Shown piece by piece: positions 30,451 through 43,107 of a stretch of DNA of 64,000 bases. The stretch comes from Neonectria sp. B-13 (Eukaryota > Ascomycota > Sordariomycetes > Hypocreales > Nectriaceae): the NCBI GenBank assembly GCA_002682825.1, contig NOKP01000015.1, positions 744,001-808,000 on the forward strand, in the 5' to 3' direction. A program made the position numbers and the translations under genes. Within the stretch, counting starts at the first letter, position 1. Each line of letters begins with the position of its first letter. The notes under the pieces are model-generated. The model did not search any database. It saw only the letters and a program-made list of their open reading frames with translations, and was not told where the DNA came from.

Positions 30451-33315
30451 TCACCTCGGACTCGTCGGATCGCCGCTGCTGCCGCTTCGACTGCCGCTGC
30501 TTCCGCCACTGTCATACCTTCTGTTGTAATTCTCCCAGATGTACCTCATGCTGTGGGGGTCCGGTGGGGAACTGAGCTCCTCGCCGCTCGACTGCGTGAA
30601 ACCACTGACAGTGCTAAGCATACTAGAGCTTCGGCCTCTGGATCGGGTCACTCGCGGCTCGAACTGATGCGCAGTCGTTGCGGGCTGCTGCCACATCGAC
30701 ATGGACGGGAGGGTGGGCGCGGACACAGAGGGGAGCATGTCCCCAGAGTGCTGCCACATGCCAGACGAGTAATGCGAAAGGTTCGTAGAGACGGGATTCC
30801 AAGGTCCTGACGTGGTTGGCTGAAATGGTGGTCCTAGCTGCGGTGGATGACCGGACTCGGGTTGAGCTGCCATCTCAAAGGGCATTCCATTGGCCGAGTT
30901 CATGTAGTCATGGAAGCTCTGGAGCTGCATCTGCGCATTCCTAATGTGCTCGCTACGGGCTGCGTTGGTGGCCCTAACCTGAGCTAGTCGCTCATTGTAG
31001 TTACCCTCGATGCCCGCGACGTGATCCTGCCATATAGCGCGCTCCTGGTTCTGTCGCTCCGCCTCGTCCAGACCTCGGGTGTTAGCGTCGGTGATGTTGG
31101 CGAGCTCGTTCTCGACTTTGGCAATTCGAGTGGCAATCTTGTTCCGGCGGGTGTTTAGGTTCGACTTCTCCACCTCCTTGACCTTGACTTCCTTCTCGAG
31201 CACAGACTTGTATTCCTTGAATGTCTTTTGCGCGGCATCAAACTCCTTCTTCTCAGACGAGCACAGCTTCTCGACCCTCTTCTTACGATCGGCGAGTTCC
31301 GGAGAGCTGTCAAAGTTCTTGAGCTGCTCTACGACCTGTCTCGTCTCTCGATCGGATTGGGCCTTCTGGGTCTCCTGCTGACGGATCTTCTGCTTGTACT
31401 TCTCGTCGTGGTTCCCGGCAGAAGCGAGTTGGTTGTCGGTGAGTTCGTTGTCCTTCTTGAGAGCGTTGGTCCTGGTCTTCCATTCCTTGCGCAAAGTCTT
31501 GAGCCGACTCTTTTCATCGGCCAACCTGGACTCAGCGGCGGCAATGGACGTCTTGAGCGTGGTGGCGGGGGAGTCGGGTCGGAGGGAGCGCTGGCCGTTG
31601 GGAAGCGCAGTCGAGGCGCCGTCAGTTTCTCGTAGAGTTTCCTGGATCGTTCGAATGCTGGTGGAGAAGAGAACCTCGTCTGTCCGGGTGTCTACAAACT
31701 CGCAAACATACTTCGAGGCCGGCCGGAGACCGTAGATGTCACCTGTCCAGCGGGCTCCTTGCTCAGAGTCCTCGGCAGAATCGTTGATAGGAAAAATGCG
31801 AGTTGGTTGCCAAAATGCGTTGTTCACCCTGACGTAGAACGGTTTGGATGTGTCGATACCTGAAGGTCGTGGGGCATGGCCATTGGGTTTTTGTAACTGT
31901 GAAGAGTCGTCGTCGCTTTCCATAAAATGACTTGTGCTAAAGCATACTTCGTCACTACCAATGTAAGATATCCAAATTTGACTGGGTTGATTGTTGAATG
32001 GGGCGTTGCCTAGGTTATGAATGTCGGTTGCATTGGATCCTGCTGACTCGGACGCAGCATGGGATAGCTCGTATTCCTTTACCATGACAATCTTCGTGCT
32101 TGCGAGGGCTGCCCACAGCGGTTGCTGTAGGCGAACCTGGGTGCTTTGTTTTCTTCTTTTCTTGCTTGTAGATGGACCGGGTGCCGGTTGGAAGCTCACT
32201 TCGGTGTCGGGCGTAGCAAAGCCGGCATCGTTGGTCGTATCGCCAGACAAGCTGGGGGGTTTTCCCGCCTCAGGATCGCTTGCCCCGGTGGAGGCGTTGG
32301 CCTTCTCTCGCCGTAGGTACCACTCCCGAATGTAGCGCACAATGCCTTGGGTCAATATATGAATTGCCAGGACGCTTTTGATCCAACCATACGCACTCCT
32401 CTTATCATACGTGGCGGTGGCCGGCTGGAGAGGGCTATTCAAGACCGAAGGGAGTCGCCAATGCTCTGGGATATAGCGAACCACACGACCCCAGTGAGCC
32501 CTAGTTCCAAGAAGAAGATGATGACCAACAACCCACATAAAACATGTAGTGAGACCCCGCGAGGTGCCGTCCCTGGTGCTCGTGCCTCCTCCCAAGGTGA
32601 TAGCAATGACTGGTTTGGCAAAATCGAGGATGGCATCCTGGATCGGACCCCACAGAAACAGCCATATCAGGAGAAAGAAGAAGTCCATGCACAAGATGGT
32701 CACGAGGGAGGGCATGGTGGAGTTTCCGTCAAAGATCTCGGCGAGGTTGATGTTCATGCCTGAGCTGGTGGTGACCGGGGGAACGAAGGTGAGAAAGGTG
32801 AAGACCGTGTAGATGGCGGAGAGCGAGAGCGGCGGGACGTGCATAAGGATGATGAGGATGGCGAGAGTGTCCTGCATGGGAAGCGATTTGAGCACGGTGG
32901 TGGCAAGGTCGAATGGGCCCGAGTCGCGGTGAACATCGGAGTTCTTCAAAGCATTGACGTCGATTTGGCGATGGCCGACATCGACGGTGCCATTTGCGCC
33001 CATGTTCGAATTGCACGACTCGGAAGAGGTCTCGGAGGTGAGGGAGGAACGGCGCAGGGAGTCATCGTTGGGACGGGAATCGGCAGAGGAGTTGTCGAGG
33101 GAATGCTTGGAGCCATTCGCGAGGCCGTTGGCTGGCATCGACGACCCTGTAGCACCGGCGACGCCGTCGGACCGGCGGGCAGGGCCGTCGAGCTGCGCCG
33201 AGCCTTTCTTGTCGGAGGATCGCCTAGCCGGGCCTACAAGCCCATTCTCGTGGCGGGTGTCACGGTGACTGGCGGCGCCTTGCTGTCGCTTGCCCGAGCT
33301 CGAAGCGCGAGGCAT
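30451..33315 (-). CDS. acrB: AcrB-like membrane/coiled-coil protein (ubiquitination network)
   Basis: 954 aa, single exon. A disordered Ser-rich N-terminus (about 1-130) is followed by hydrophobic segments near 145-180, 200-245 and 260-275 (QDTLAILIILMHVPPLSLSA, MDFFFLLIWLFLWGPIQDA). A middle domain and a long coiled coil (about 570-770, rich in Glu, Lys and Arg) follow, then a Pro/Ser/Gly-rich tail. The layout and the QDTLAILIIL region fit fungal AcrB, a coiled-coil membrane protein tied to acriflavine resistance and to the CreB/CreD ubiquitination network in Aspergillus nidulans. Assignment is from memory of the family, not from an alignment. Confidence 0.75.
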   Translation of the reverse strand: MPRASSSGKRQQGAASHRDTRHENGLVGPARRSSDKKGSAQLDGPARRSDGVAGATGSSMPANGLANGSKHSLDNSSADSRPNDDSLRRSSLTSETSSESCNSNMGANGTVDVGHRQIDVNALKNSDVHRDSGPFDLATTVLKSLPMQDTLAILIILMHVPPLSLSAIYTVFTFLTFVPPVTTSSGMNINLAEIFDGNSTMPSLVTILCMDFFFLLIWLFLWGPIQDAILDFAKPVIAITLGGGTSTRDGTSRGLTTCFMWVVGHHLLLGTRAHWGRVVRYIPEHWRLPSVLNSPLQPATATYDKRSAYGWIKSVLAIHILTQGIVRYIREWYLRREKANASTGASDPEAGKPPSLSGDTTNDAGFATPDTEVSFQPAPGPSTSKKRRKQSTQVRLQQPLWAALASTKIVMVKEYELSHAASESAGSNATDIHNLGNAPFNNQPSQIWISYIGSDEVCFSTSHFMESDDDSSQLQKPNGHAPRPSGIDTSKPFYVRVNNAFWQPTRIFPINDSAEDSEQGARWTGDIYGLRPASKYVCEFVDTRTDEVLFSTSIRTIQETLRETDGASTALPNGQRSLRPDSPATTLKTSIAAAESRLADEKSRLKTLRKEWKTRTNALKKDNELTDNQLASAGNHDEKYKQKIRQQETQKAQSDRETRQVVEQLKNFDSSPELADRKKRVEKLCSSEKKEFDAAQKTFKEYKSVLEKEVKVKEVEKSNLNTRRNKIATRIAKVENELANITDANTRGLDEAERQNQERAIWQDHVAGIEGNYNERLAQVRATNAARSEHIRNAQMQLQSFHDYMNSANGMPFEMAAQPESGHPPQLGPPFQPTTSGPWNPVSTNLSHYSSGMWQHSGDMLPSVSAPTLPSMSMWQQPATTAHQFEPRVTRSRGRSSSMLSTVSGFTQSSGEELSSPPDPHSMRYIWENYNRRYDSGGSSGSRSGSSGDPTSPR

Positions 33316-33938
33316 GCGCGACGTCTTCTGGCCTCTCCCACAGTCTGACGGACCCAGGAACCGCGAGAGGGTAGGGCCGGCAACTGGGGCGAGTCTCTCG
33401 AGGAGGGACAGGATGAAGAGAAGGCGGGCGGGGGCGCTGGAGAGGAGTGTCGCTTAGGAGGACTCGATGCGAGGACAGGAGCGTTTAGGAGGCGGCAGAG
33501 AGGCGGGGCGGATCGTCGCGACGGTGGTTTCGGAGGATGACATGTGCATTCGACGGCGAGGGTTCCCGTGGATGCCGTGGGAAGGGGTCGACAGTCTCGA
33601 GGGCGGGATCGCGGAGGAAGAGAACGATAGCGAATGTCTCGAAGGGCCTAAGTGAGTACGGCTGCGTGGTTGTGAGACGGCATGGGTTGTGGTTGTGGAT
33701 GTGGATGTGGATATGTGTGTGGTTGGTGGAGGTGGGAGATTTTGGACGTGACGGCCGGTCGATGGATGGTAGAAGTAAAAGGAATGGACTGAATGCAAAT
33801 GGATGGACGGGAACGGGAATAGCGAGGGAGGAAGACGGCGGGGTGCGAAATCCGCACTGTGCGCTAGGATGGCTTCGGGACCTTCTGGCGTGGTGCGCTG
33901 CAGCCACTAAAGGGTAGTGGGCGTAGGGGAAGGGGGCT

Positions 33939-34026
33939 CTCGTTTGGGGGGCGTTGATGGGCTGATAGGATTGCTGGGTTGGGCGGCCAAACAACACAAG
34001 CCGAGCGNCTCGTTTGGGGGGCGTTG
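33939..34026. other. Isolated N beside an 18-bp direct repeat (assembly scar)
   Basis: The 18 bases CTCGTTTGGGGGGCGTTG occur at 33939-33956 and again at 34009-34026, exactly 70 bp apart. The second copy starts immediately after a single undetermined base at 34008. This is typical of an imperfectly closed overlap. Confidence 0.7.
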
Positions 34027-36158
34027 GGGGAGGGGAGGGGAGGGGAAAAGCACCTCAGAACAAGGCCGCCTGAAGAATATCGGGTGTGCAGGTCGCTTGG
34101 GGCTTGGGGCTTTGGGGGGGTCGATGGGATGGGAAGGTGACTTGGATCTACTTGGCGAGAGCGCTAGTCGCGTAGTGGCCCAGGTGGGGATGTGGAGGAC
34201 CGGCAGGTATCGGTGGGTACCGAAAGCTGGAGAATGAGTCGATGAGTGGTCGGACGCCGCGCGCTGAAGTTTTGCTGCGGCGTGTGAGAGGCGGCAATGT
34301 GGGGGGGATATTTCTCTGACGAGCTGGTGCCCCGACGCTTTCGTTTTGGTGGCCTTGGCGGTTCAAAAACTAGACGCGGACCGAGAGAGAGGCTGCGAGA
34401 GAGGAAAGGACGGAGCCAAAAGATACGGGCCAGCCAGATACGCGGATTACTGGAAGCTGTGCTGGGCATGGGTATACAGGAGGTACGAAGTAGGCAGCAA
34501 GGATCGGGTCGGGTGAGATGAGACGAGATGGATGGACATGGACGGATGGATGGGCGAGGCGCTACTCTGAGCTCTCAGCTGACGGCGTTTCCAACCCGCC
34601 GGCTCCCCGTCCACCGTGTACTTCTGGCCATTGATGGGATGGATTCTGTTTGTGCTGCGTTTGCAATAGTAGGTAGGCAGCATCATAAAGAGCACGGAAT
34701 GCCTTTTCCCCTAGGACGGCCCAGGCAAACCGAAGGCAATCAACCAATCGCACTGTGTTCGCATTCGGCAAGCTTCAAAGCAAGCAACACAAACAGAAGC
34801 CCGGCGGGAAATCAAGGCGCCCATCCACATCCGTCACAAGACCATCCGTTGACGTCGGCTCACGGTAACACCAAGACGCTGATTCGCGAGTCTCTCTGAG
34901 TTTCAACTCTCTGGCTAGCACTGCCTTGGGGTGCGACGGGCGCTGCGTTGCGAGCATCCTCGTTCCCGGATCGCATTGTGCGTGCTCCTCCCAGCTCCCC
35001 GTGGCTCGTGTTGAATTCATGCCGGACCAACGCACAACAAAGCTCTACGTAGTAAACAATTCAGCATCAAGTTAGGTAAAGCAAGCAGTCAAGACCAGAC
35101 ACGCGACGCGTGCACACGCTGCCAACAACCCTTCCCGGGCAAGGACCTTCCCGGAACTGCCGCCGCTCCTCCACCTCCAGCGCCAGATTCCCAGCCTCAT
35201 CGTCACCTTGTCTGTGTAGGAATAAGCGTCGTCGTCAGACGTGCCACCAACGGGGTCTTGCCGATGACAGCAATTGAGTGAGCGAATGGGCAGCGGGACA
35301 CGCGCGCCAGTCCCCAGAGGTTAAGCTTTCCGATGCCTCGGCCTTCTGCGACAAGCACACTCACTGGAGTAGGGCTTCTCCTATTAGCTGCTGACGTCGT
35401 TGCGCCATGGGCTGCCGAATTGGGGGGACATGCCCTGAGTCAATCAAGGATGGAGGCTGTACCTCTTGGACAGGGCATGGCATGGAGCAATGGAGATGGA
35501 GCATGTGCATGGGATACACCCGGACGGACACGGACCTTGGCCTTGCAAGCTGCAAGCCCTGGCAGAAAAGGTGTGGATTCGTGATGCCTCGGTCTGAGTC
35601 GTGTGGTGTCGAGACAAACCAAGCCGGCCGCTTCCAGCTTTCAAGGTGAGCTTGAGAAATGAGAGTCCAAGTTTACGAGTCGTACTAGCTGGAATACCGC
35701 CGAGCCCAGAGAACAGGGGGGGACCTAGGTGTCATGAACTATTACAACCACAATGCTTCAATCCACACATGAAGCTGGCTGAAAAGGCCTCCGGTTAATG
35801 TTCAGATGCTAAACGAGGTTAATAACTGCTGCAGCGCAGTGAAGGATCTGCTCGAATAGCCCTGATGGAAGATCCGGCCCCGGCAGTTCACTCACTCGGC
35901 CGGCTCATTTCAGCCTCTCGGTTCGACTTGGCTCGTTCCGTCGGCCATCCCGCAAGCCATTCTAGATGGGAACGTGTAAACCCGGGGACACAACTTTCGA
36001 TTCAGGCACGGACGGAGGCGACATCCATACCCAGCATCTCCGAATCGGGCCCACGACTGAACAACGAACCGGTTTCAGAAAGCAACCTCACCAAGGAACC
36101 CTTTCTCTCTCTGTCTGTTTATGCTTTCCAATGTAACGTCCCGTGGACTACCTAATAA

Positions 36159-36187
36159 ACACACACACACACACACGCACGCACGCA
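36159..36187. repeat. (AC)n/(GCAC)n microsatellite
   Basis: Nine AC units followed by about three ACGC units, in non-coding DNA. Confidence 0.9.
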
Positions 36188-38720
36188 AAGGCAGCAATCC
36201 AAACCCCTGCCGGTGGATCCCTCCATTGGAAACGACGCCGGCCTTTCGTTCGTAACCACTCATTCACCTCAGCAGCGCCGTGCCCCCGACGATAAACGCC
36301 GCTCGCCGATCAACGTCGTCTCCGCTTCTTGGTTTTTTCGTCTTCACAAGCGCAACACACACATTGGACTCAGGACCCTTGTTCGCTTGTTGTGGCTCCG
36401 TTTCGAACATTGCAGCGGGCTTCTGTCTGGCGTGCGCCCCCCGTACACAGTCTGCGGCACGGTGGAGGATTTTGTGCATTTTGGTCATGGCAATTGGATG
36501 AATCCGTGCACTCGTTGCTTATGATGTCCTACTGGGACATGCCCTGGAGCTGTCCCCAAACGACAGACCGCCAGTTCAGCGTATACTCGTACTTACTCTG
36601 GTATTCCCCCTCTGTTTTTGAGTTGAGTCTTCGTAAAACCGTCTTCGTTCGCAGTGTTGTTGTTTCTTGATGAGAGTCTCCCCGTCTCTCAATGCAGAAG
36701 CCATCACCGGCATATCATCCCTCCCCTGCCATGCCGTCCCCCCCCGGGTTTGACCATCACCCACAGACTGCCCTTGGTGGGTTAATTTCCAGCCTTTCCC
36801 ATTCCCGGCGCCTCTCCCGGGTCCTATTCTTCAGAGCCGCCTGAAGATACAGGCGAGCGACACACAAGACACATGACGATCCCCCTCACCCACCCACCAT
36901 CACACCAGCCTATCGTCTTGCATTATTCGACTTTTGGAGGGGGCCTTTTGGATGCCGCTCCTCGGTCGGCAGTTCTGCTGCCTTTTCGTTTGTTTTGAGG
37001 GCCCGGGTTTCCGCAACCCTGCCCCTGCACATCATTCAACCCCCCTTAGACGAGTGCACAACTGCTTCGAGTATTCGTACCTATGAAAATCTCTCTGCAG
37101 ATACGGCAGTATAACGCCCAGGCTCGTACTGGACTGCGTTGGGTGCCCTCTCTCCCTCGTGGAGCGGGGTGTGAAATGACGGTGTGCATGGCAGCCAGCC
37201 GTTGAACGACTTCGGGAAGTGATTTACCTGCGCTTCTCCCAGTGGCCTGACTCGACCCCTCTGACTCCGTTTCGCGATCGCCATGTCCATCCACACAGGC
37301 CCATCGCATCATTGGATCTCTGCCGCCGTCCGGTCGAGACCAGTTGGAAAGCGGGGGACCCAGCAGTGAAGTCGTAGGACAAGGCGACACAACTCGTTGC
37401 GCGGGTTGCGCCACCTGCAGAGCAGTGCAGAGCAGAGTGCATCCTGTCGTGTCTTTGGTGGCGGCTTATCGTCGCTGTTGCTGCGGGTTGGCAAGAGTTG
37501 GTGTTGAGCTGGCAGTGTCAGTGCCAGCCAATGCTCGAGTTTCAAATGCCGCTTCCCGGTCGGTGATGGGATGCGTTGTTAATCACCCGGCGTCTTGGCC
37601 GATCGATGTGGGCATGTACATGGTACTGACCATGTATTCGCACAAATACTCTCTTTGTTCTTTGTTGGAGCCATGCGCATTGTCGCTTGCAAGAACTGGT
37701 TATGTCAACTTCAGGTGTAAGTGTGCACCATGACATTCTCCCCAAACAGGCAACCCGATAAGACATCTCCAGCCTCTCCCAACACCACCTGTTTCATATT
37801 AACGACATCGATATACCACCTCCAATCGCCAAAACGCGAAAGCAAACTCAGCAAAGCTCATCCATCACCTCACCTCCCAATGTACCTGCACCCGCACTGC
37901 CCTCCTCCACATGACACCTCCCCTGTCCACCGCCCCCACACTCTCACCAATCATCCCTGACCACGCTCTTCCATCACACTGCAACAAACCTATCGTCGTT
38001 GCCGCAACCCAGGTGCTATAGCCAAGCTAAAGTACCTCATCGTAAGGTTCCGGCACCTAGCATCGCGATATCACGCTGCACAAAAAGCCCCTAAGGCTTA
38101 GCTCCCTCCTCGCCCAGTCAAGACACTCAAGCACACACAAACACAAACACCAACACACACACCCGCAGAAGCCGACTACACGTCCCGTGCATCCTGCGCC
38201 CGCACCGTTTTCTCTCCCGTCGTTGCTTTTTCCTAATCTCCGACCCGCCCGACGGCATTTGACCCCTGTAGCTAAACGGTCAGCTAAACCGTACAGTATG
38301 TGATTCATCTAGATGCCATTGGTGAGCGAGCTTTCCCCGGCTTTCCGCGCTGTGTCGCGTGTCCATCAGCGAGTGCCTCGGGTGGGGGAAACAAAAGCGC
38401 CGATGACCTGGTTATCATGATTCGTTAGGGTAGACGAGTACTTCAAGTGCCGGTGCAAAGACTCCCACGTAAAGGGTTACAGTCTAGGACGGTCCAATGT
38501 GCCTGTCGATGAGTTCTGTCTCAAACCACCAATTCGAATCCTGTCGACACAACCGAGAGAGCGGATGGCAGCATAATTATACATTGATCTCCTCCATGCA
38601 TCCGCCAACCCAAACACAAATATTTACTTGCGCGTTCATGACTTTTTACCCACAGTTGTACGCCGTGTCGAAAAGCACCTGATGTACATGTCCCCCCAAA
38701 CTTCATCTCGGCAACCTCTT

Positions 38721-39874
38721 TTACCTCACCTCTTCATCAGTCCCCGGAATCATAACCCTAAAATTCCCGCCTTTTGGATGGCTAGAATGTTCGCGTTTTC
38801 GATCGAGACTATATTCCCAAGGCAGCGGTAGTCCTTCCCGCTCATGTTCGCGTTTGACTGCCTTTACAAAGGTCCCCGGCACGCGGTGTATCCAGATCTC
38901 CTCTTCCAGGTTTCGGAGGTCCCCATGGAAGACCTCCAAGGTCGCGTAGTCGGTAGTATCGGGGGATTGAGTTCCCTTGAGTATGCGCAGCAGGTAGTCG
39001 GTACTTAAGGGCACCTTCACGTCCGAGACTGAGTAGAAAACGATACGCATATCTACCCTGCCGAGATACTGTGCTGTCCCGACAGTAAATAATTCGACCG
39101 TTACTATGCAGTTACCCTCAAGCTGAGCAGCCCAAACAAAGGCGTCAACAGGTAGGCGTCTAGGCCCGTTGACAGTTTGCTATCTCAGTCAGAACGCGAA
39201 ATGTCTGGTCGATTTATGTCACCGAGCTTTGTGCGCTGCCTTACATGGATGATTCCTTTCGCGTACGGGCCTTGCTTGATGCGTACGCAATCTTCTCTGA
39301 TCGTGAGCGTCTTCATTTTGAGTTCCTCATCGTCTAGCTTTTCAAGAGCCTCCCCGGCCCACTTGAAGGCAGCCTTCTTGCTAAGGTCTAGGATGGCCTC
39401 AGTTGATAGAACCCCCTCCTATGGTAACTTCACGTCAGCAATCCATCATTCCATCCCTGAAGCTCCAAAAGTGAGAATTCGGGGTTTACAAGTACATACC
39501 TCTTGTCTGTGGTGTGCATCAATATGCCAATCCTCTGTAGGTATTCTACACTTTGCGAACTTCTTGACATTGAAACCTTGGAACTTGGCGGTAGTAGAAC
39601 GCTGCAGTCTATCGTCGGCAACGGCTCTTTGGATCAACCCCCCAATACGGTTAACCTGCTTCACCGAGGAGCCTGCGAAGACGAGCACACCTATGTCATG
39701 GTAGAACGATAACATGTCGGCCCTCAATCTTGGGGGAGGTTCCTCGGGGTACGAGCGCGCAGGGTTGCCAGAGCGATACACGCATCGGGGCGCGAAAGTT
39801 GGAGCGAAGCGCTGCAAGGATGGAAAGACGTTGAAAGCGGGGGAGAGCCTCACCCATGGTGGCAGCAAGGCCAT
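38721..39874 (-). CDS. Unknown protein, probable mitochondrial presequence
   Basis: Three exons, complement of 39500-39874, 39245-39418 and 38721-39179; introns of 81 and 65 nt with GTATGT...ATAG and GTAAGG...ATAG; 335 aa with matching phases. The ATG at 39874 gives a start rich in Arg and hydroxylated residues and lacking acids for about 45 residues (MALLPPWVRLSPAFNVFPSL), typical of a mitochondrial targeting sequence. The body reads DIGVLVFAGSSVKQVNRIGG, then RIKQGPYAKGIIH, QTVNGPRRLPVDAFVWAAQL and DVKVPLSTDYLLRILKG. No family recognised. It is divergent from a LYR-motif gene, another likely mitochondrial protein, with 361 bp between starts. Confidence 0.65.
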
Positions 39875-40235
39875 GGCGATTGAGGTGGAACGGAGCCGAG
39901 CGGATGTTGAATTGATGAGTGAAACGGACGGGAGGTAATGAGAAGAATGAGGTTGGAAGCGGGTGGCGCCATTCCTCGGGGGAGGCACGGCACGATAAAG
40001 TGTGGCTGAAGCTTCTGCAGCCGCGCAGCCTTGCAGCTGTGGCAATGCGGGGTCACGCATTGGTCCACCAAGTAAGTGCACAACCATTCTCAACACTGCA
40101 TCATCTAGTCTACATCATCTACATCGCCATCACCATCATTCACTTGCTTTCGTAGCAGGGCTCTACAATTCGAAAACTAACCCGCAACATCCAGCCTGGA
40201 GTTTACAAATATCCAATGCATCATCAGGTCACGAA
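39875..40235. promoter_or_regulatory. Short bidirectional promoter
   Basis: 361 bp between two divergent start codons, both of genes with likely mitochondrial products. No specific binding site identified. Confidence 0.4.
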
Positions 40236-40614
40236 ATGACGACCCCCAACCCCGAGCTAAGACGGCAAGTCATTGCCATCTACAAAGGTATCGTCATCTT
40301 CAAACGCCCTCAGCCTCGGCAACTCCGTCATACCACATAGACCCGCGATTTACCGAGCTGTTTCCAGAACTGACAATTGACAAAGAACTGCTTTATCTCG
40401 GACGAGAATATCCCCTTGGCTATGGCTACTTCCGCCCGCGTCTGCACAAGGCTTTCATGTCCAAGGCGGGGGAGCGAGATGACGATGCCATTCGCAAGGG
40501 CATTGCCCAAGCTGAGTATGTCAAGAAAGGTTTGTGGCTCTAATCAATTGTCTAATCTACGCGTACACTAGAGCGCCGTTCGCTAACACAGTTCTAGAGG
40601 TCGAGGCGCTGTAA
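40236..40614 (+). CDS. LYR-motif protein, LYRM5/ETF-regulator type
   Basis: Exons 40236-40287, 40386-40529 and 40598-40614; introns 98 and 68 nt; 70 aa, too fragmented to show as one ORF. The protein starts [20 protein letters not shown] and continues [20 protein letters not shown], ending KKEVEAL. The motif LLYLGREYP with the following YF-R-L-F pattern is that of the LYRM5 (ETFRF1) branch of the LYR family, small mitochondrial matrix proteins that bind acyl-carrier protein; LYRM5 removes flavin from electron-transferring flavoprotein in mammals. Function in fungi is inferred only. Confidence 0.85.
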
Positions 40615-41276
40615 GTTTCTTTGCCAATCCATCACTCTATCTCTCCCAACCTCATGCACGGCAAACGGTCTCAAGCTCTTTATCTCAAGCGTCTCAATTC
40701 CTAAGCGTCTATCCGTTATTCACTACCACCTCCCACCTCCTATCCAATTCCGTCCTATCCAATGCCAATTGTTTTGAATCGAGGCCTGATATTCCTCAAA
40801 TGCCCGACCAAGTTCATCCGAGCTGCGGATCCCTTGCATCGTATATACAATTCCGAGGATCTGTTCCCTCGACCATGGCCATGCCGCTCCTTTCCTTCTC
40901 CTCCGTCTGCCAACCAATCCTTCTCTGCCTTGTCATTCATCCAAACTCAATTCGCTTCATTCCTAACTGCATCTTCCTCCTCGCCGTTTGTCTTTCGTGT
41001 ACTAATGGACTGGGTATAGATATTATTTAAAAAGGTACCGCACTCTGAGGAAACGATATAATCCTGACGCATGATGAAGAATGTGGCGTGTGATGATGTT
41101 GGATGCGCGGCCGGTATCATGGGCTTGAGGATCGAATATGAACCCGACGTCGTAAGCCCCACGCCAATTGCGTAGGAGTATCCCAACCCTGCGTCGACAA
41201 TAAGATAGATGTCGTTAGTCGCAAGTCATAATCCACGTGTGAATCGTCTTCGCTTTCGCCTTCATCTCGCTGTGGC
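40615..41276. other. Convergent 3' flank, nothing recognised
   Basis: Pyrimidine-rich non-coding sequence. Short ORFs overlap on both strands without recognisable features. Confidence 0.5.
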
Positions 41277-43057
41277 TCACGAGATAGGCTTCGCCCGCTT
41301 CCTAGCCGACCACGCTCCAACTTCAAGACATTCGCCCCAACTCGTGCCACTCTCGCTCATCAAATCCGCCATCATCTTCCCCAGCCATACGTCCCACTCG
41401 TCCTGGCTCTTCCCACTCGCATCCCGGAGAATCGGTTCTAGGGCTTGGATTTGCTGCACCACCGTCAACATTGCCGTCTTTCGCAATGCGCTTTGTCCAG
41501 CCGTCAACGACTTCTTTTCCACTTTCTGGTGCGGCGGCCCCTTGCCCTTCATCTCCACGTACGACTTCCCATCCTTGGTCACAACACCGCCGACACCCTC
41601 GCGTTCCCATCGCACTTCGCTAAGGGGAATTGCCATTCGCTTAGATCGGACGTCCATCATCGTTTCGGACTCTTGCACGAGGAAGGGTCCGATGAGAGTG
41701 CAAGGAACGCCCGTCAGCGTTCGAAGCTCGAGGGCCCGCGACACCCAGTGGTTGTACTCGACGAGAAATGTGTTCAGAGGCGCCGAGAGTGGTGTGTTGG
41801 GCGTCATGAGATACGCACCAAGATTCATGGCGGATTCATGCTCCTCGGCCTCTTCGCTACCGGGCGCTGCATTGGGGACATGGGGTCTGAGCATCCGAAA
41901 TGTCGTATCGCTCTCCCACATCTCCACTGTCCCGCCTGGTCTGAGCATTCGAATGTACTCCTCCATAAAACCCTGGTATAGAAGGTTTGGAATCATCAAA
42001 CACGTGTCCTTGACCATGATGAAATCGAATTCTTCGTCTGGGAAAGGCCACGGGGTTTGGCGGAGATCGTGCTGGACGAATGTCCAATCCATGTCCTTAT
42101 CTGGCTTACTGGCATCTGTCGGGGCACTGCTGCTTCCAGGAGCCAAGGGTGCGATGTCAATACCGGTGAAGGAGATGCCACTATGGCCGCGCTCCTTGAA
42201 GTATCGGTAGCACATCATACTCCAGAAGCCTGTGCCACACCCGATTTCCAGGACTCGCGTCGGCGGGTTGACTCTCAGGTAAGGCGAAGTGATGGGCCCG
42301 CCAAAGAGCTGAATGAGCAACATAGTCCGGAGGCATTGTCGGTGGAGCTCGGTGAGGTCATGGGGGAGGGGATATTCCATCGTGGGGTCGTTGTAGTAGG
42401 TACGTCCATTGCGGAGGATAAAAGGCTTCGTTGCCGGGTTGTCGGAGGAGTTGGAAGGGTCGGTCGAGGTCATTGTGTGAGTCGAAAGGGTGGTGGCGCC
42501 GCTTGCGGACGAGATGGACTCAGTGCGGGTAAAGGGGATGTTTATTTGCTTGGTGTTGCCCGACATGGGCTTGTTGCTGGCCTCCAACTCGGAATACATG
42601 GTGACATTTTTCAGATCCAGAGCGGAGAGCACTTCAACCTGACGCAGGCGACGGTCGCGGGCTCTGCTCTTCTCGCCGGTAGCAGTGCGGCTGAAGAGAA
42701 AGGAGGCAGAAGAAGCAGCTCCACTGAGGCTCAAGAGGGGTCTGGGCGAGGTTGGGATGGAGGACGCAGACGACGCCGGCGAGTCAGATGAGACCACCGT
42801 CGGCTGAGGATGCTGGTGCAGGCTCTCGTCGTCCCCCGCGGCGGGGCTGCTGCTTGAATGCAGGGTCGACTCGTGCGACGAGCGACTGGCCTGGCTGCCC
42901 TGACTGGCCTGGCTGCCACTGGACGTCCTCGTGTGTCGAAAGGCAAGGCGAGAGCGANNNNNNNNNNNNNNNNNNNNNNNNNNNNNNNNNNNNNNNNNNN
43001 NNNNNNNNNNNNNNNNNNNNNNNNNNNNNNNNNNNNNNNNNNNNNNNNNNNNNNNNN

Positions 43058-43107
<50 letters not shown>

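Larger units (their letters stand above)
33316..38720. other. 5.4-kb gene-free region
   Basis: Upstream of the AcrB-like gene and downstream of the gene at 38721. ORFs are short, overlap on both strands and change composition abruptly; none could be extended by splicing into a coherent protein. It holds the N/direct-repeat scar at 33939-34026, an (AC)n tract at 36159-36187 and a CA-rich tract at 38110-38163. Long untranslated leaders or non-coding transcripts are possible, but nothing in the sequence shows them. Confidence 0.5.

Noticed and set aside
38480..38560. tRNA gene suggested by AATTCGAATCC
   Set aside because: No matching T stem, acceptor stem or D arm could be drawn around it on either strand.
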